Below are positions 8,937 to 18,146 of a DNA stretch of 64,000 bases, piece after piece. Below the pieces are notes generated by a model, which was not told the DNA's origin, searched no databases, and saw only the letters and a program-made list of their open reading frames with translations. Within the stretch, counting starts at the first letter, position 1. Every line of letters begins with the position of its first letter. The DNA is from Streptomyces sp. CB02980 (GTDB lineage Bacteria > Actinomycetota > Actinomycetes > Streptomycetales > Streptomycetaceae). A program made the position numbers and the translations under genes. The stretch spans positions 248,001 through 312,000 of the forward strand of contig NZ_JACSCH020000002.1 of assembly GCF_014451325.2 (NCBI RefSeq), written 5' to 3'.

Positions 8937-8955
8937 GCTGTTCCTGCTCCTGTTC

Positions 8956-9000
8956 GGTACGCCCCCGCCAGGACAGTGGATCACATGGCGGGGGCGTACC
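8956..9000. terminator. hairpin terminator after GH5 cellulase
   Basis: A perfect 15-bp inverted repeat (8956-8970 and 8986-9000, arm GGTACGCCCCCGCCA) with a 15-nt loop lies 12 bp beyond the cellulase stop. There is no T-tract, as is usual in Streptomyces. It separates the cellulase from the S33 hydrolase downstream on the same strand. Confidence 0.8.
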
Positions 9001-9012
9001 GGAGGAGGGGCG

Positions 9013-10497
9013 TCAGGAGGTCGGGAAGTCGTCCGCCGTCCTGATGCGGTCGCGGATCCAGACGCCGGCGGGCTTAAGCGAGCCGGTGCCCGCCCAGGGG
9101 CCGCCGGAGTCGCAGGTGCCGGTCTTGAAGACGGCGCCGCTGCGCTCGTCGTCGGAGAAGTTCCAGTTGACCCAGCTGATCTTCTTGGAGGCCATGAGGT
9201 CGAGGAACCGCTGCGACATCGCGAAGTCGTTGCTGCCCTCACCGGCGTAGTTCTGGGTGCCGAACTCGGTGACGAAGACGGGCAGCTTGTCGGCGGCGCG
9301 GGAGAGGGTGTTCAGGTACTCGTCGCGGTGCGAGAACGCGTAGAAGTGGAAGGTGTACATGATGTTGGTCGCGTTCACGGGGTTGGACACGACCTCGGAC
9401 TCGTTCGCGCCGTCGGAGACGCCGAACGAGGACCACGCGCGCGTGCCGACGAGGATCGGGGTCTCGGCGTCCTTGGCGCGGATGACCGGGATGAGCTGCT
9501 CGGCGTAGCTCTTGATGCGGGACCAGGCGACGCCGTTGGGCTCGTTGGCGATCTCGTACAGCAGGTTGGTCTTGGAGCCGTGGCGCTGGGCGATCTCGGT
9601 GAAGAAGGTCTTGGCACGGGCGAGGTTGTAGTGCGGGTCGCCCGGGTCGAGCATGTGCCAGTCGACGATCACGTACATGCCGCGCGCGGTGGCCTGCTCG
9701 ATGAGGGAGTGGGCGAGGTCGGTGTACTTGCGCGGGTCGGTCTCGTAGCCCTCCTCCTGGACGTATGTGGAGACGCGCAGGACATCGGCGTTCCAGTCCT
9801 TGGCGAGGGCGTCGAGCGAGCCCCCGGTCAGACACTGGCTGTACCACTGGGTGCCGTGGCTGGACATGCCGCGCAGCTGGATCGGCTTGTCGTAGGTGTT
9901 GCAGAGCTTGGTGCCGCAGACCTTGAGCTGGCCGTTGACGGCGGCGGGGGTGGTGCCGGTGGGCGGCTGGGTGGTGGTGCCGTCGACCTTGATGTGGTCG
10001 ACGTTGGGGCCGCCGTTGGCGGTGGTGGCGGTGGCGCGGATGGTGTTGGCGCCGGCCTTGAGGGTGGTGGTGACGGTGGTGGTCGCCCAGGTGGTCCAGG
10101 CGCCGGTGCCGGCGAAGGACTTGCCGGAGGCGGCGACGGCGCCGTTGACGGCGATGTCCATGGGGCGGTTGGTGGTGGTGCCGTTGGCGTAGCGCAGGGT
10201 GAGGGTCGCGGGCCCCGCCTGGTCGGCGTTGACGTTCCATTGGACGTAACTGCCGGTGGCGTTGTCGTAGTTGACGAATCCGTTGCCGGTGAATCCGGTG
10301 TGGTTGGACTCGACGGCGCCCTGGGAGACGGTGGCCGTCTCCGCCTCGTAGGTGACGGGGGCGGCGGTCGCGGTGGGCGGGGTGACGGCGAGGCCGAGGA
10401 GCAGCGCGCCGAGGGCGGTTCCGGCGACGCCGAGGCGTCGGACGCCGGGCCGATGGCCGATGCGGGTGCGGAGTCGAGCGGATCGTGCCGAAGTCAT
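9013..10497 (-). CDS. secreted CBM6/35-GH5 cellulase
   Basis: 494 aa. A signal peptide ends near residues 45-48 (PTATAAP). A beta-sandwich carbohydrate module of CBM6/35 type follows (about 48-175: YEAETATVSQG and the terminal HIKVDG strand), then a Thr/Pro linker and a GH5 catalytic domain. The catalytic pair is visible as YEIANEPNG (acid/base Glu) and VFVTEFGTQNY (nucleophile Glu). It would cleave beta-1,4-glucan outside the cell. ATG at 10497 has GGAG upstream; an in-frame GTG at 10509 lacks one. A palindromic operator lies upstream and a hairpin terminator follows. Confidence 0.93.
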   Translation of the reverse strand: MTSARSARLRTRIGHRPGVRRLGVAGTALGALLLGLAVTPPTATAAPVTYEAETATVSQGAVESNHTGFTGNGFVNYDNATGSYVQWNVNADQAGPATLTLRYANGTTTNRPMDIAVNGAVAASGKSFAGTGAWTTWATTTVTTTLKAGANTIRATATTANGGPNVDHIKVDGTTTQPPTGTTPAAVNGQLKVCGTKLCNTYDKPIQLRGMSSHGTQWYSQCLTGGSLDALAKDWNADVLRVSTYVQEEGYETDPRKYTDLAHSLIEQATARGMYVIVDWHMLDPGDPHYNLARAKTFFTEIAQRHGSKTNLLYEIANEPNGVAWSRIKSYAEQLIPVIRAKDAETPILVGTRAWSSFGVSDGANESEVVSNPVNATNIMYTFHFYAFSHRDEYLNTLSRAADKLPVFVTEFGTQNYAGEGSNDFAMSQRFLDLMASKKISWVNWNFSDDERSGAVFKTGTCDSGGPWAGTGSLKPAGVWIRDRIRTADDFPTS

Positions 10498-10572
10498 GGG
10501 GGTCTCCACGGAACGACGAACGAGGCCTTGGGGAAGGCCGAGGGATGCGGGCGAAAGCGCCGTTGGACTGGA

Positions 10573-10585
10573 AGGAAACTTTCCT
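10573..10585. promoter_or_regulatory. operator-like palindrome upstream of cellulase
   Basis: AGGAAA-C-TTTCCT, read on the coding strand as GTTAGGAAAGTTTCCT, sits about 76 bp before the cellulase start. The same core GTTAGGAA...TTCCTAAC recurs before the GH8 gene near 40.9 kb. I recall similar palindromes before secreted polysaccharidase genes in Streptomyces, for instance of ROK-repressor type, but cannot verify the regulator here. Confidence 0.6.
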
Positions 10586-10674
10586 AACGGATGAATAGCA
10601 GGGTCCCGAACCGCCTCGCAAGGGTCATGACAAGAGACGCAGTTCAGCGGGCTGACGGAGACGGGCCCCCGAAC

Positions 10675-11643
10675 TCAGCGCGGGACGAGCCCCTTCGCCA
10701 CGAGGTAGTTCCGCGCCACGTCCTCCGGGAGGCGCCGCCAGCTGTCCACCTGTTCGTTGAGCCGCGCCAGATCGGCCGTGGTCAGGACCGTGTTGAGACG
10801 GGAGAGCGCCCGGGTGACGCGCTCGCCGCCGGCACGGGCGCGGTTGACGACGGGGACGACGTGGTCGGCGTTCTGCAGGTGCTTGTCGTCCACGAGCAGG
10901 ACGAGCCCGAACTCGTCGAGTGTGGCATCGGTGGTCGTGGTGAGCACCAGCTGGTCCTGGCCGTTCTGGACGGCCTGTTTGGACGGGGTGGTGCCGACGC
11001 CCTTGGGGTCGACGGCGGTGATGTCGATGCCGTAGACCTTCCTCAGACCGGGGGCGCAGTACGGCCGCCGGACGCATTCGTCACCCGCCGCGAGACGGAT
11101 CGGGAGGCCGGTGGCGCCGAGGTCGCTGAGGGTCTTCAGCCGGTGTGCGGCGGCGAACTCGGCGGTGACGGCGAAGGCGTTCTGGTCGACGGCCCGGCCC
11201 GCGTCGAGGACGGTGAGCCCGCGGGGTGCGGCCAGCCCACGGAGGGCCTTCATAGTGGCGTCCAGGTCGGGCGAGCCGACGGTCGCTGCGTCGGCCCCGT
11301 TGACCTTGGCGTTCAGCCAGTCGGCGAAGGTCGCCGCGTACTCCGCCACGACGTCGATCCGACCGCGCTCCAGGGCCGGTTCGTACAGCTCGCGGTTGGT
11401 GACGGAGAGGATCTTCGTACCGTACCCGGCGTCCTCGAGGAGCAGGGCGTACATCTGGGCCAGCAGGTCGCTCTCGGTGAAGCCGGCCGAGCCGACGGTC
11501 AGCCGGCGGCTGTCGCCCGGTGGTGCCGTGACCTCGCCCTGGGCCTCCAGGGCGGGTCCCGTCGCGCAGCCGCCGAGGAGAGCGCAGGCCGCCAGGAGGA
11601 GACCGGGGGCGGCGGCCCGGGGCGGCCGGATCGGTCCGCTCAC
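10675..11643 (-). CDS. glycine betaine/choline ABC transporter substrate-binding lipoprotein (ProX/OpuCC type)
   Basis: 322 aa. An N-terminal signal ends in the lipobox LLGGC (about residues 22-26), so the protein is lipid-anchored outside the membrane. The OpuAC-type fold is recognised from LTVGSAGFTESDLLAQMYA and the later TTTTDATLDEFGLVLLVDD block. It captures a quaternary amine or osmolyte for the two adjacent permeases. GTG at 11643 overlaps the permease stop (GTGA), so it is the last gene of the operon. No ATPase gene is present in the cluster. Confidence 0.9.
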   Translation of the reverse strand: MSGPIRPPRAAAPGLLLAACALLGGCATGPALEAQGEVTAPPGDSRRLTVGSAGFTESDLLAQMYALLLEDAGYGTKILSVTNRELYEPALERGRIDVVAEYAATFADWLNAKVNGADAATVGSPDLDATMKALRGLAAPRGLTVLDAGRAVDQNAFAVTAEFAAAHRLKTLSDLGATGLPIRLAAGDECVRRPYCAPGLRKVYGIDITAVDPKGVGTTPSKQAVQNGQDQLVLTTTTDATLDEFGLVLLVDDKHLQNADHVVPVVNRARAGGERVTRALSRLNTVLTTADLARLNEQVDSWRRLPEDVARNYLVAKGLVPR

Positions 11644-12311
11644 GGGCCGTTCCGTACGCCGGCGGGGGCGAGGCGCCGGACTGCCTCGAAGACCCCTTCC
11701 ACGAGCAGCGCGAGGACGGCGACGAGGCACGCACCGGCGACGACCTGCGGGGTGGAGGCGAGGTTGAACCCGGCCGTGATGATCCGGCCGAGCCCGCCGC
11801 CGCCGGCCAGCGCGGCCACGGTGGCGGTGGCGACGAGCTGGACGGCGGCGATCCGCACGCCGGTCAGGATCAGCGGCAGCGCGAGCGGCACTTCGACCAG
11901 GGTCAGGGTCTGGCGGCCCGTCATGCCCATGCCGCGGGCGGCCCGTACGACGTCGCGGTCGACGCCGCGCATCCCCACGTACGCGTTGGTCAGCAGCGGG
12001 GGCACGGCGAACAGGACGAGCGCGATGATCGTCGGCCACTGGCCGTACGAGCCGATCGGGCTGAGGAGGAGCAGGACGAGGACGGCGAAGGTGGGAACGG
12101 CCCGGCCGACGTTGGAGAGGTTCACGGCGAGCGCGCCGCCCTTGCCGAGGTGCCCGAGGACGAGCGCGACGGGCAGGGCGATCGCACAGCTGATGGCGAG
12201 GCAGACGACGGTGAGGAGGAGGTGCTCGGCGAGCCGGTGCCAGATGCCGTTCTCGCCGGACCAGTGCGCGGAGGTGGTGAGCCAGGACCAGGCGTCGGCG
12301 AGGGTGGTCAC
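11640..12311 (-). CDS. osmolyte ABC transporter permease (OpuCB/ProW type), second copy
   Basis: 223 aa integral membrane protein with about six hydrophobic segments and the BPD_transp_1 EAA loop region ARGMGMTGRQTLTLVEVPLALP. GTG start at 12311; stop overlaps the substrate-binding protein start. Together with the neighbouring permease it would form the channel of an OpuC-type importer. It needs an ATPase supplied from elsewhere. Confidence 0.9.
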   Translation of the reverse strand: MTTLADAWSWLTTSAHWSGENGIWHRLAEHLLLTVVCLAISCAIALPVALVLGHLGKGGALAVNLSNVGRAVPTFAVLVLLLLSPIGSYGQWPTIIALVLFAVPPLLTNAYVGMRGVDRDVVRAARGMGMTGRQTLTLVEVPLALPLILTGVRIAAVQLVATATVAALAGGGGLGRIITAGFNLASTPQVVAGACLVAVLALLVEGVFEAVRRLAPAGVRNGP

Positions 12312-12338
12312 GCGACCCGCCTGCGGGTCGGGAAGGCG

Positions 12339-12436
12339 GTCATACGGCCTGCCTGCGGGGCGGGGAGTCGGTCGTACGGCCTGCCCGCCGGTCCCGGGGG
12401 GCCGTCATGCGGCCTGCCCGCGGGTCCAGGGGGTGA
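12339..12436. repeat. three tandem imperfect repeats, 32-33 bp, copying the 3' end of a permease gene
   Basis: Units beginning GTCATACGGCCTGCC (12339), GTCGTACGGCCTGCC (12371) and GTCATGCGGCCTGCC (12404) follow each other at 32-33 bp. The third includes the last codons and stop of the upstream permease (stop at 12405-12407), so the other two are downstream echoes of that gene's 3' end. They fill nearly all the 93-bp spacer between the two permease genes. Confidence 0.8.
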
Positions 12437-13085
12437 GCAGCCGTTGCGCGCCGAGGAGGAGCAGGTCGGCGGCGACCGCGATCACGACGCAGAGCACGGA
12501 GGCGGTGAGCACCTGGGCCTTGAAGAAGGTGTTCATGCCCGAGTAGATGAGGTTGCCGAGTCCCCCGTGGCCGACGATCGCGCCGATCGTGACGAGGGAG
12601 ACGGCCGAGACGGTCGCGATCCGGAGCCCGGCCATGGCGGCGGGCACGGCGAGCGGCAGCTCGACGGCGAGCAGCAGCCGGACCGGTCCGTATCCGAGGC
12701 CGCGGGCGGCCTGGCGGGTCTCCTCGGGAACGGCGCGGAGCCCGGCCAGGATGTTCCGGACGAGGAGCGTGAGGGAGTACAGGACGAGGCCGGCCACGAC
12801 CAGGGCGGCGGACAGCCCGTACACGGGCAGGAGCAGCGAGAACATCGCGAGAGCCGGAACCGTGTACAGGAGTGTGGTGACCCCGAGGATCGGCCCGGCC
12901 GCCCAGCGCCACCGACGGGCGGCGATCGCGAGGGGAAGGGCGAGCACCAGGCCGAGGGCGACGGAGACGGCCGTCAGCTGGACGTGCTGGACGACGGCGT
13001 CGGTGAGGATCTCGCTCCGGGTGGAGAGATAGGCGCCGCAGATCCACTCGTTGCGGGCGAGGCAGTCGTCGGGCGGCGCGATCAC
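12405..13085 (-). CDS. osmolyte ABC transporter permease (OpuCB/ProW type), first copy
   Basis: 226 aa membrane permease with about six hydrophobic helices and the EAA-type loop AARGLGYGPVRLLLAVELPLAVP. It is the first gene of the operon with a second permease and a ProX-like lipoprotein. The start is uncertain: GTG at 13085 directly abuts GGGAGG, too close for a normal ribosome-binding site. The gene ends in a short direct repeat that is copied twice downstream. The expected OpuCA ATPase is not upstream; the next gene there is an unrelated VOC protein. Confidence 0.87.
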   Translation of the reverse strand: MIAPPDDCLARNEWICGAYLSTRSEILTDAVVQHVQLTAVSVALGLVLALPLAIAARRWRWAAGPILGVTTLLYTVPALAMFSLLLPVYGLSAALVVAGLVLYSLTLLVRNILAGLRAVPEETRQAARGLGYGPVRLLLAVELPLAVPAAMAGLRIATVSAVSLVTIGAIVGHGGLGNLIYSGMNTFFKAQVLTASVLCVVIAVAADLLLLGAQRLLTPWTRGQAA

Positions 13086-13210
13086 CCTCCCATTCGAGGC
13101 GGTACGGGGCCGCCGCGCACGCGGGCCGGTCCGTTCGGGGGCAGGAGCGGGGGCGGGGACGGAGGCGGGGACGGTGCCGGACGGCTACGCCGACGCCCGG
13201 GTGACTCCGG

Positions 13211-13600
13211 TCAGCGGTTCTCCTGGAGCACCGACAGGACGTTGCCCGCCGGGTCCGTGAACCACGCGATGGCCGGTCCGCCGTCGACCCGCACGATGCC
13301 CTTCGCGTCGGCCTCGAAGCCCTCGTAGCGCTCCAGGGTCACTCCGCGCCCCGTCAGATCGTCCACGGCCCGGTCGATGTCGTCGACCGCGAAGTTGAGG
13401 ATCGTGAAGGTGGCGGGGGTGTGGTTGTCCTTCGGATAGACGAAGACCCGGGCCCCGCCCGCCAGGGTGAGGAAGAGCACCCGCATGTCGCCCTCCCCCT
13501 CCTCGCCCACCTCCAGACCGAGGGTCTCGCCGTAGAAGCGCCGGGCTGCGCCCAGGTCGTCGACCGAGAAACCGCTGAATGCCGGGGTTTCGCCGAACAT
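13211..13600 (-). CDS. VOC-family (glyoxalase/bleomycin-resistance-like) protein
   Basis: 129 aa, one VOC domain pair. It starts [16 protein letters not shown], contains [10 protein letters not shown], and ends with the common [14 protein letters not shown] motif holding the last metal-ligand strand. Cytoplasmic, function not assignable beyond metal-dependent lyase/dioxygenase/antibiotic-binding fold. ATG at 13600. Confidence 0.87.
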   Translation of the reverse strand: MFGETPAFSGFSVDDLGAARRFYGETLGLEVGEEGEGDMRVLFLTLAGGARVFVYPKDNHTPATFTILNFAVDDIDRAVDDLTGRGVTLERYEGFEADAKGIVRVDGGPAIAWFTDPAGNVLSVLQENR

Positions 13601-13669
13601 GGCGTGCTCCTTTCCGGGGGCCCGATCCGGGCACCCCTTCCAGGATCCGCCGAGTGTCCGCCGCCCGCC

Positions 13670-13707
13670 GCTCAGCCCGGCGCTCAGGCCGGCGCGCGGG
13701 TCGCTCA
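13670..13707. repeat. short GCTCAG echoes at the 3' end of nadE
   Basis: GCTCAG occurs at 13670, 13682 and 13703. The last copy contains the nadE stop codon (13705-13707) and the other two lie just downstream of the gene with similar flanks (CGCTCAGGCCGG, CGCTCAGCCCGG). Weak, but of the same type as the longer 3'-end repeats elsewhere in the window. Confidence 0.4.
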
Positions 13708-14535
13708 GGGGGCGATCGGCAGCTGCCGCTTGTGCTCGGTGAGCTCGTAGCGGCGCACGATCGTGGCGGAGGCGGCCTCGGCGACCGGCTTGCCCTCCAG
13801 GAAGTCGTCGATGTCGTCGTACGTGACACCGAGGGCGTCCTCGTCGGGCTTGCCCGGGTCCAGCGTCTCCAGGTCGGCCGTGGGGGTCTTCCAGACCAGC
13901 TCGGCCGGGGCACCGAGCTCGGCCGCGACCGCGCGGACGCGGCGCTTGGTCAGTCCGGTGAGCGGGACGAGGTCGGCGGCGCCGTCGCCGAACTTGGTGA
14001 AGAAGCCGGAGACGGCCTCGGCCGCGTGGTCGGTGCCGACGACGAGGCCGTCGTTGGCTCCGGCGACCGCGTACTGGGCGATCATCCGCTGCCGGGCCTT
14101 GATGTTGCCCTGCACGAAGTCCTGGTGGTGGGCGTCGCGGAAGGCGACACCACCGGCGAGGGCGGCCTCCAGGGCCGCGTCGCTCGCGGCCTTGACGTCG
14201 ACGGTGAGGACCTCGTCGGCGCGGATGAAGCCGAGCGCGGTCTGCGCGTCCTTCTCGTCGGCCTGCACGCCGTACGGCAGCCGCATCGCGTAGAAGGTGG
14301 CCTCGTGGCCGGCGGCGCGGGCCCGCTCCACGGCGAGCTGGCAGAGGCGTCCGGCGGTGGTGGAGTCGACGCCGCCGCTGATGCCGAGGACGAGGGAGCG
14401 CAGACCGGTGGAGGTGAGGCGCTCGGTCAGGAAGGCCACGCGGCGCTCGATCTCGGCCCGCGGGTCGAAGGTCTCGGCCACCTGGAGGTCCCGGGCGATC
14501 TGCTGCTGGAGGGCGGTGGACGCCGGGTCGGTCAC
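13705..14535 (-). CDS. nadE: NH3-dependent NAD+ synthetase
   Basis: 276 aa, same length as the short ammonia-dependent NadE of E. coli and Bacillus, with no glutaminase domain. The ATP-pyrophosphatase P-loop SGGVDS is in [15 protein letters not shown], and the family blocks [15 protein letters not shown] and [19 protein letters not shown] are intact. It amidates deamido-NAD+ in the cytoplasm, the last step of NAD synthesis. GTG start at 14535. It stands alone between a VOC gene and a repeat-rich spacer. Confidence 0.95.
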   Translation of the reverse strand: MTDPASTALQQQIARDLQVAETFDPRAEIERRVAFLTERLTSTGLRSLVLGISGGVDSTTAGRLCQLAVERARAAGHEATFYAMRLPYGVQADEKDAQTALGFIRADEVLTVDVKAASDAALEAALAGGVAFRDAHHQDFVQGNIKARQRMIAQYAVAGANDGLVVGTDHAAEAVSGFFTKFGDGAADLVPLTGLTKRRVRAVAAELGAPAELVWKTPTADLETLDPGKPDEDALGVTYDDIDDFLEGKPVAEAASATIVRRYELTEHKRQLPIAP

Positions 14536-14836
14536 GGGAGTCTCCTCGTCGGGTTCAGGGGCTGCGGGAGTCGACTTTACGCACCGGGGCGGCGGCGCGT
14601 CGTCCCGCCCCGGCCCCGCCGCCTCGCTCGGTACCGGCCGGCACGAGGGGCCACGCGGAGACGGGTCGCGGGCCCCTCGCGCCGCGTGGCCCGACGCCGT
14701 CAGACCCCGGTCGCGTCCGGGGCCGGGGCCGGCGTCGCGTGCGGGGTCGCGTCCGCCGTCAGGCCCCGGTCGTGTCGGGCGTCGTCAGGCCCCGGTCGTG
14801 GCCGGCGTCGTCAGACCCCGGTCGTGTCCGGCGTCG
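14536..14836. other. 300-bp spacer, mostly GC-rich repeats
   Basis: The region between nadE start and the molybdoenzyme stop holds no convincing gene. Its half nearest the molybdoenzyme is filled by 26-bp direct repeats (annotated separately). The remainder near nadE should hold the nadE promoter, though I see no clear -35/-10 pair. Confidence 0.6.
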
Positions 14837-14861
14837 TCAGACCCCGGTCGTGTCCGGCGTC
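14758..14861. repeat. four 26-bp tandem repeats copying the 3' end of a molybdoenzyme gene
   Basis: Units beginning GTCAGRCCCCGGTCGT start at 14758, 14784, 14810 and 14836, exactly 26 bp apart; a fifth partial copy begins at 14699. The 14836 unit contains the stop codon (14837-14839) and last codons of the sulfite-oxidase-like gene, so the rest are echoes downstream of that gene. No unique spacers, so not CRISPR. Confidence 0.88.
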
Positions 14862-15985
14862 GCGTCCGGGGTGCAGAGGACCTCGACCCGCTGGACGAGG
14901 TTGTTGGCGAATCCGCCGCGGTTCCAGGGCTCGACGACCGGCTGGACGTTGCCCCCGGCGTCGGTGGCCCGCACGGTCAGATGGCGCAGGCCCGGGGTCG
15001 CCGTCCAGGTGGTGCGCCAGGCGGACCAGGCCCAGGGATGCGCGGGATCCGGTACGAGTTCCGCCTCGGTCCAGGCCGCCCCGCCGTCCTCGCTCACCTC
15101 GACGCGGGTGATCGGCCCGTGGCCCGACCAGGCGCGGCCGGTGAGCGGGACGGGGCCGGGGCGGACCACGCGGGTCCTGGACATGAAGTCGGGGAATCCG
15201 GGCGGCACCATCAGGGCCCGGGGCGCGATGAGGGTGACGGGCGCCCCCGGCTCCTCGGGCGCCTGCCGTACGCGATAGGCCACGGCCTGCTGGAAGCCGG
15301 TGTACGGGGTGTCGGTGAGCGTGATGTCGTGGAGCCACTTCACCTGGGCCATGCCGTACCAGCCGGGGACGACGAGCCGGAGCGGGCTGCCGTGCTGCGG
15401 GGGCAGGGGCGCCCCGTTCATGGCGTACGCGACGAGGACGTCCCGGTCCGGGTCGGCGGCCGTCGTCAGGGGGAGACTCCGCCGGTAGTCCTGCTCGACG
15501 CCCCGCTCCACCCCGTGGTCGGCGCCGGTGAAGACCGCCTCGACGGCGTCCTCCGCGACACCCGCCTCGGCGAGGAGCGCGGCGAGGGGGACACCGGTCC
15601 AGTCCGCGGTTCCGACGGCCTCGACGAGCCAGGGCTGGCTGACCGGCCGGGGCGACAGCCGGGCCCGTCCGTTCCCTGCGCACTCCAGGGTGACCCGGCG
15701 GGTGACGGAGGGCCGGGAGCGGAGCTCGTCCACGTCGAGGTCGAGGGTCCGCAGCACGCGGCCGCCGACGGTGAGCCGCCAGCCGTCGGCGGCGGTGTCG
15801 GGGATGTCGTAGTGGACGAGGACGTAGTGCAGCCCGGGCGGCGTGACGTCGTACCGCAGCGCTTCCAGGGGCAGCCCGTGATTGCGGGCGGCGAGGGCCA
15901 GCTCCTGCAGGGAGAGTCCCTCGTCGGGCCCGGCCACGCGTCCCGGTGTGCTGATGTCGCTCAGACCACTCAGGGATCCGTCCAT
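14837..15985 (-). CDS. sulfite-oxidase-fold molybdopterin oxidoreductase (soluble)
   Basis: 382 aa. A SUOX-type Mo-cofactor domain carries the molybdenum Cys ligand in TLECAGNGR, followed by the Mo-co dimerisation Ig-like domain (from about residue 265). No signal peptide or membrane segment is seen, so cytoplasmic unless exported otherwise. ATG at 15985 was taken because upstream codons look non-coding. The 3' end, including the stop, is tandemly repeated downstream. Physiological substrate unknown; sulfite or an S-oxide is possible. Confidence 0.88.
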   Translation of the reverse strand: MDGSLSGLSDISTPGRVAGPDEGLSLQELALAARNHGLPLEALRYDVTPPGLHYVLVHYDIPDTAADGWRLTVGGRVLRTLDLDVDELRSRPSVTRRVTLECAGNGRARLSPRPVSQPWLVEAVGTADWTGVPLAALLAEAGVAEDAVEAVFTGADHGVERGVEQDYRRSLPLTTAADPDRDVLVAYAMNGAPLPPQHGSPLRLVVPGWYGMAQVKWLHDITLTDTPYTGFQQAVAYRVRQAPEEPGAPVTLIAPRALMVPPGFPDFMSRTRVVRPGPVPLTGRAWSGHGPITRVEVSEDGGAAWTEAELVPDPAHPWAWSAWRTTWTATPGLRHLTVRATDAGGNVQPVVEPWNRGGFANNLVQRVEVLCTPDATPDTTGV

Positions 15986-16076
15986 GCCCTCATGGTGCGC
16001 CGCGGCCCGGGGCCCGGCACCTCGGCGCGGAGGGGTCTCGGACGGGGCTCGGACGGGCTGTCCCTGTAGTGCCGCC

Positions 16077-18146
16077 TCAGGTCTGGCGGGGGCCTCGCAG
16101 GGCTCGGTCCAGGCCGTCCTGGGGAAGCCCGGTGAGGGCGCGTACGAAGATCTCCTCGTAGGCCGGTTCGCCGATCGTCGCGCGGGCGGTGTCCGTGTAC
16201 TTCTCGTGCAGCGCCCGCAGGCCCGGCAGGCCGCGACGTGGCTGGCCCGTGGAGCGCCAGTACGCCTCTCCCGTGCCCGAGACGTCGGCCGCCCGCTCGC
16301 CGTCACCGGCTGCCGCGAGCGCCGTGGCCAGGACGTCGAGCCCGAGCGCCACCCCCAGGCTCGCGCCGAGTCCTCGCGTGCCTTCGAGCATCGCGCGCGC
16401 GTGCCCGGCCGCCGTCGCCGGGTCGCCCTCCAGGAGACCCGTGAGGGCGAGCTGGTACTCCAGGGCCGTCCGGGTCCAGTGCTCGTCCAGCTCCACGCAC
16501 AGGGTCCGCAGGGCCAGCGCCCGGTCGCGGGCCTCGCCGAGCCGGCCGAGGCCCGTCAGCGCGAACACGCGGACGAGGTGGCAGCGGAGCCGGGCGGCGG
16601 AGTCGGCGGGGCCGCCCCGGGCGGCGTCGAGGACATGGCCCACGACGACGTGAGCGGCCATCGGACGGCCCGTGGTCAGAGCGAGGAGGCCGGCCAGGGC
16701 GGCGGCGTCGAGGGTCAGGTCACCGGGGTGGCCGGCGCGCTCGGCGTCCTCCGTGTACTCCGTGTACCGGGCCTCCCGGGCGCAGCGCTCGCTCACCTCC
16801 TGCGCGGGACCGGACTCCCCCTGGAGTACGAGGGTGACGCCCAGCGCCCACAGCGCGCGGGCCCGGGTGCGGCCGCGCGCGCCGCTCAGCAGCAGGGCCT
16901 GTTCGAGGCCGTCGCGGGCCTCGCGGAGACGGCCACGGCAGGACCAGGCGAAGGCGACCGAGCCGATGAGGTCGAGGGCGGCGTCGGGGTCGGTCCGCAG
17001 CAGCCGGTCGAGGGCGGTGCGCAGGTCGGTGTGGTGGGCGTCGACGGTCCGGTACCAGCGGAGCTGGCGCGCGCCGTGCCATTCGGTCTCGCCCCGGCGC
17101 GCGAGCCCCCGGAAGTGGGCGGCGTGCCGGTCGGCGACCGTCCCGGTCTCGCCGGTCCGATCCAGCCAGGTCGCCCCGTACGCGCGGATCGTGTCGAGCA
17201 TCCGCAGTCGGCCGCCCGCGTCCGGCGGGCGGACCACGGAGGCGCGGACGAGCCCGTCGAGGGCCCCCGGCAGGGTCGCCCGGTTCAGCGGGCCGCCGAT
17301 GCACACGGCGGTCGCCGACGCCAGGTCGAAGGGGCCGCGGAAGACGGAGAGCCGGGCCCAGAGGAGGCGTTCGAGCGGAGCACTCAGCTCGTGGCTCCAG
17401 CCGATGGCGGCCCGCAGGGTCTGATGGCGGCTCGGCCATACCCGCTCGGTGTGCGCGAGCAGGTCGAAGCGGGCGGAGGGCGGGGCGTCGAAGCGGGTGC
17501 CGAGCTGGTCCCGGACGGCTTCGGCGCCCTGGAGGCGGATCTGGGCGGCGGCCAGTTCCAGGGCGAGCGGGATGCCTTCGAGGCGTACGCAGATCTCGCC
17601 GGCCGGGCCCGCGGCGGTGAACTCCTCGCCCGCAGCCCGGCGGAGCAGCTCCAGGGCGTCGCCCCCGGCGGGCGGCAGCGGGTCGAGGGCGACGACCCGC
17701 TCCCCCTCGACGCCGAGGGGGCGCCGGCCGGTGGCCAGGACGGTGAGTCCCGGGGCGGCGGCGAGGAGTTCGGCGACGAGCCGTGCGCAGGGTTCGGCGA
17801 GGTGTTCGCAGGAGTCGAGGACGAGCAGCAGCCGGTCGTCGGCGAGCCGGCGGCAGAGTCCGGTGGTCGCCATGCCGGGGGTGTGGTCGGAGAGGTCGAC
17901 CGAGTCGGCGACGAGGGCGACGAGGAGCCGGTCACCGTCGAGCGGGGTGAGGTCGGTCCACCAGGCACCGTCGGGGTACCGGTCGGCGGCGCGGTGCGCG
18001 GCGCGCAGCGCGAGCCGGGTCTTCCCGACTCCCCCGACGCCGGTCACGGTGACGAGGCGGTGCTCCGCCAACGCGGCGGATATCCGCTCCAGTTCCGTGC
18101 GGCGTCCCACGAAACCGGGGTTCTCGTCCGGCAGATGTCCACGCAC
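16077..18146 (-). CDS. STAND/AfsR-like ATPase without DNA-binding domain
   Basis: 689 aa from GTG 18146, which has AGGGAG at good spacing; an ATG at 18164 would add six residues but lacks a Shine-Dalgarno. A Walker A motif GVGGVGKT follows the FVGRRTELERI entry typical of AfsR/LuxR STAND regulators, with a Walker B-like LLLVLDSCEHL. The C-terminal half is helical TPR-like sequence. Relatives of this type normally carry a terminal LuxR or N-terminal SARP DNA-binding domain; neither is visible here. It may act through a partner. It lies between two molybdoenzyme genes on the same strand. Confidence 0.82.
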   Translation of the reverse strand: MRGHLPDENPGFVGRRTELERISAALAEHRLVTVTGVGGVGKTRLALRAAHRAADRYPDGAWWTDLTPLDGDRLLVALVADSVDLSDHTPGMATTGLCRRLADDRLLLVLDSCEHLAEPCARLVAELLAAAPGLTVLATGRRPLGVEGERVVALDPLPPAGGDALELLRRAAGEEFTAAGPAGEICVRLEGIPLALELAAAQIRLQGAEAVRDQLGTRFDAPPSARFDLLAHTERVWPSRHQTLRAAIGWSHELSAPLERLLWARLSVFRGPFDLASATAVCIGGPLNRATLPGALDGLVRASVVRPPDAGGRLRMLDTIRAYGATWLDRTGETGTVADRHAAHFRGLARRGETEWHGARQLRWYRTVDAHHTDLRTALDRLLRTDPDAALDLIGSVAFAWSCRGRLREARDGLEQALLLSGARGRTRARALWALGVTLVLQGESGPAQEVSERCAREARYTEYTEDAERAGHPGDLTLDAAALAGLLALTTGRPMAAHVVVGHVLDAARGGPADSAARLRCHLVRVFALTGLGRLGEARDRALALRTLCVELDEHWTRTALEYQLALTGLLEGDPATAAGHARAMLEGTRGLGASLGVALGLDVLATALAAAGDGERAADVSGTGEAYWRSTGQPRRGLPGLRALHEKYTDTARATIGEPAYEEIFVRALTGLPQDGLDRALRGPRQT

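Noticed and set aside
14758..14861. Regular direct repeats as a possible CRISPR array
   Set aside because: Units are head-to-tail with no unique spacers, the period is 26 bp, the last unit is the coding 3' end of a gene, and no cas genes are present.
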